NCBI GenBank assembly: GCA_963815185.1
Contig: CAWFGC010000009.1
Coordinates: 868,001-932,000, forward strand
Reading direction: 5' to 3'
DNA length: 64,000 bases
From: SHZL01 sp963815185
GTDB lineage: Bacteria > Pseudomonadota > Gammaproteobacteria > Xanthomonadales > SZUA-36
The notes beneath the pieces were generated by a model, which saw nothing but the letters and a program-made list of their open reading frames with translations, had not been told where the DNA came from and ran no database searches. Below, piece after piece: positions 63,033 through 64,000 of the stretch. The translations under genes and the position numbers were made by a program. The number at the start of each line of letters is the position of its first letter. The first letter of the stretch is position 1.

Positions 63033-64000
63033 ATGTTTAAAGAAAATTGGTTTTCAACGAGCCTTTCTCAGTCTTTCCGTACGATAGTCACGCTGTTATT
63101 GGCACTCACTTTTGCAACAACCGGTATTGCATCTGATGTTCTGGAAGAAATCTTGGTTACCGCAAGAAAGAAATCAGAGAGTCTTCAGGACATACCCATA
63201 TCAGTTTCCGTGTTTTCGGCAAACGATATTGATTCAAGATCTATCGATTCCGTAACTGAATTGGGGTACGCAACTCCAAACGTCATTATTGATGCAGGCG
63301 CGGGTGCATCAGGTAGTAACGCGGCCACAACAATATTTATTCGTGGTGTAGGTCAAACTGACTTCACTTTGAGCGTTGATCCTGGTGTGGGTGTCTACGT
63401 AGATGGTGTCTATTACGGGCAACAAGTGGGAACGGCACTCGATTTTCTGGATTTGGAGCGTGTTGAGATATTGCGTGGCCCGCAGGGCACACTTTTTGGC
63501 CGAAATACAATAGGAGGGGCATTGAATGTTATTACGAAGTTGCCTTCTGAAGATTTTGGCGGTCAAGTCAGATTAACCGGTGGAAGTGATAATCGTATCG
63601 ACGTAATGGGTACTGTAAATCTACCTGTCAGCGACCAATTACTGTCCAGGTTCTCTTTTGCGATGCGTAATCGTGATGGTTATGTCAACAGGATCGGCGG
63701 AGATGATCTGGGTGACGATAATTCGATTTCGGCACGTGGCCGGATATTATGGAAACCAACAGAGACTTTTGAGTTAGCGTGTTGATGGCGACTATACACG
63801 TGCGCGTGAGGAAGTAGCTCCAGAAGTATTGATTGCAACTAATGAAGGCGCGCCAATACCATTCATTCATAATTTTTTGACGGGACCCCCATGTTTTCCC
63901 CCGCCGAGTTCCATAACTAACCCAAGCTGTTTCAATAATCAATGGGTACCTGATTCTCCTTTTGAGGAACATGGAACATTTCCATCGGCCTCGAATCTAG
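63033..64000 (+). CDS. TonB-dependent receptor, N-terminal part, frameshifted
   Basis: The first about 320 residues of a receptor that runs off the right edge. It has a signal peptide (FRTIVTLLLALTFATTGIAS), then LEEILVTARKKSESLQDIPI, IRGVGQTDFTLSVDPGVGVY, and RVEILRGPQGTLFGRNTIGG, i.e. a complete plug domain and the first barrel strands. Near 63780 the frame changes; the other frame continues VDGDYTRAREEVAPEVLIAT to the window end. ATG 63033 is preferred to the TTG at 63000. Composition is AT-rich like the upstream AraC gene. This plug type is common in receptors for organic substrates in marine proteobacteria; the ligand is unknown. Confidence 0.9.

Noticed and set aside
1..64000. tRNA, rRNA and phage genes
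   Set aside because: I looked for conserved tRNA arms ending in CCA, rRNA signatures, integrases, terminases and capsid-type proteins and saw none.

Overview
The window is a stretch of chromosome from a Gram-negative proteobacterium, probably a free-living gammaproteobacterium. Supporting evidence: two TonB-dependent receptors, several lipoproteins with clear lipoboxes, periplasmic c-type cytochromes, a PQQ alcohol dehydrogenase, AvtA, and a low-molecular-weight phosphatase/fructosamine-kinase pair. No rRNA, tRNA, CRISPR array, phage or plasmid backbone is visible. The assignment below phylum level is inference.

Layout. 1-8.4 kb: end of an SLC13-type transporter, a lipoprotein, a secreted protein, a beta-lactamase-family remnant, a TetR regulator with operator-like palindromes, homospermidine synthase, two glycosyltransferase-type genes, a VOC protein and an RRM RNA-binding protein. 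8.7-20 kb: two S9 serine peptidases, a probable protein-deglycation pair (phosphatase + ketosamine kinase), a receiver-metallo-beta-lactamase fusion, a RquA-like methyltransferase, a DUF711 protein, a small inverted-repeat element and an HPP membrane protein. 20-30 kb: two single-domain cyclic-nucleotide-binding proteins with a phospholipid methyltransferase, an M48 lipoprotein peptidase, an Anbu/zinc-peptidase/alpha-E/ATP-grasp cluster, a sirtuin, an NRDE protein and two XdhC-family genes. 30-41.7 kb: AvtA, a multicopper oxidase with a MopE-like metal-binding tail, a divergent LysR/DoxX-pirin unit, and an envelope-glycan group (sulfotransferase, polysaccharide deacetylase, two acyltransferases). 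41.7-54 kb: a cytochrome operon including a beta-helix-cytochrome fusion, a PLP decarboxylase with a TetR regulator, then a TonB receptor, a PQQ quinohemoprotein alcohol dehydrogenase and an alpha/beta hydrolase on one strand. 54-64 kb: cysteine hydrolase, alpha/beta hydrolases, a haem-oxygenase-like iron enzyme directly followed by a TIR-TolB_N-TPR protein, a pro-domain-less sedolisin, and a more AT-rich end with an AraC regulator and a second TonB receptor.

How the genes fit together. The likely metabolic theme is periplasmic oxidation of organic compounds (PQQ dehydrogenase, multicopper oxidase, di-haem peroxidase, small cytochromes) with TonB-dependent uptake, alongside proteolysis and envelope modification. 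The most distinctive pieces are the Anbu-type cluster, the beta-helix-cytochrome operon, the oxidase-MopE-HYR protein, and the iron-enzyme/TIR operon.

A general caution: at least sixteen genes are split by one or more single-base frame changes, while conserved motifs are kept in both frames. This looks more like uncorrected sequence indels than like widespread gene death, so frameshifted genes are given here as single reconstructed spans.
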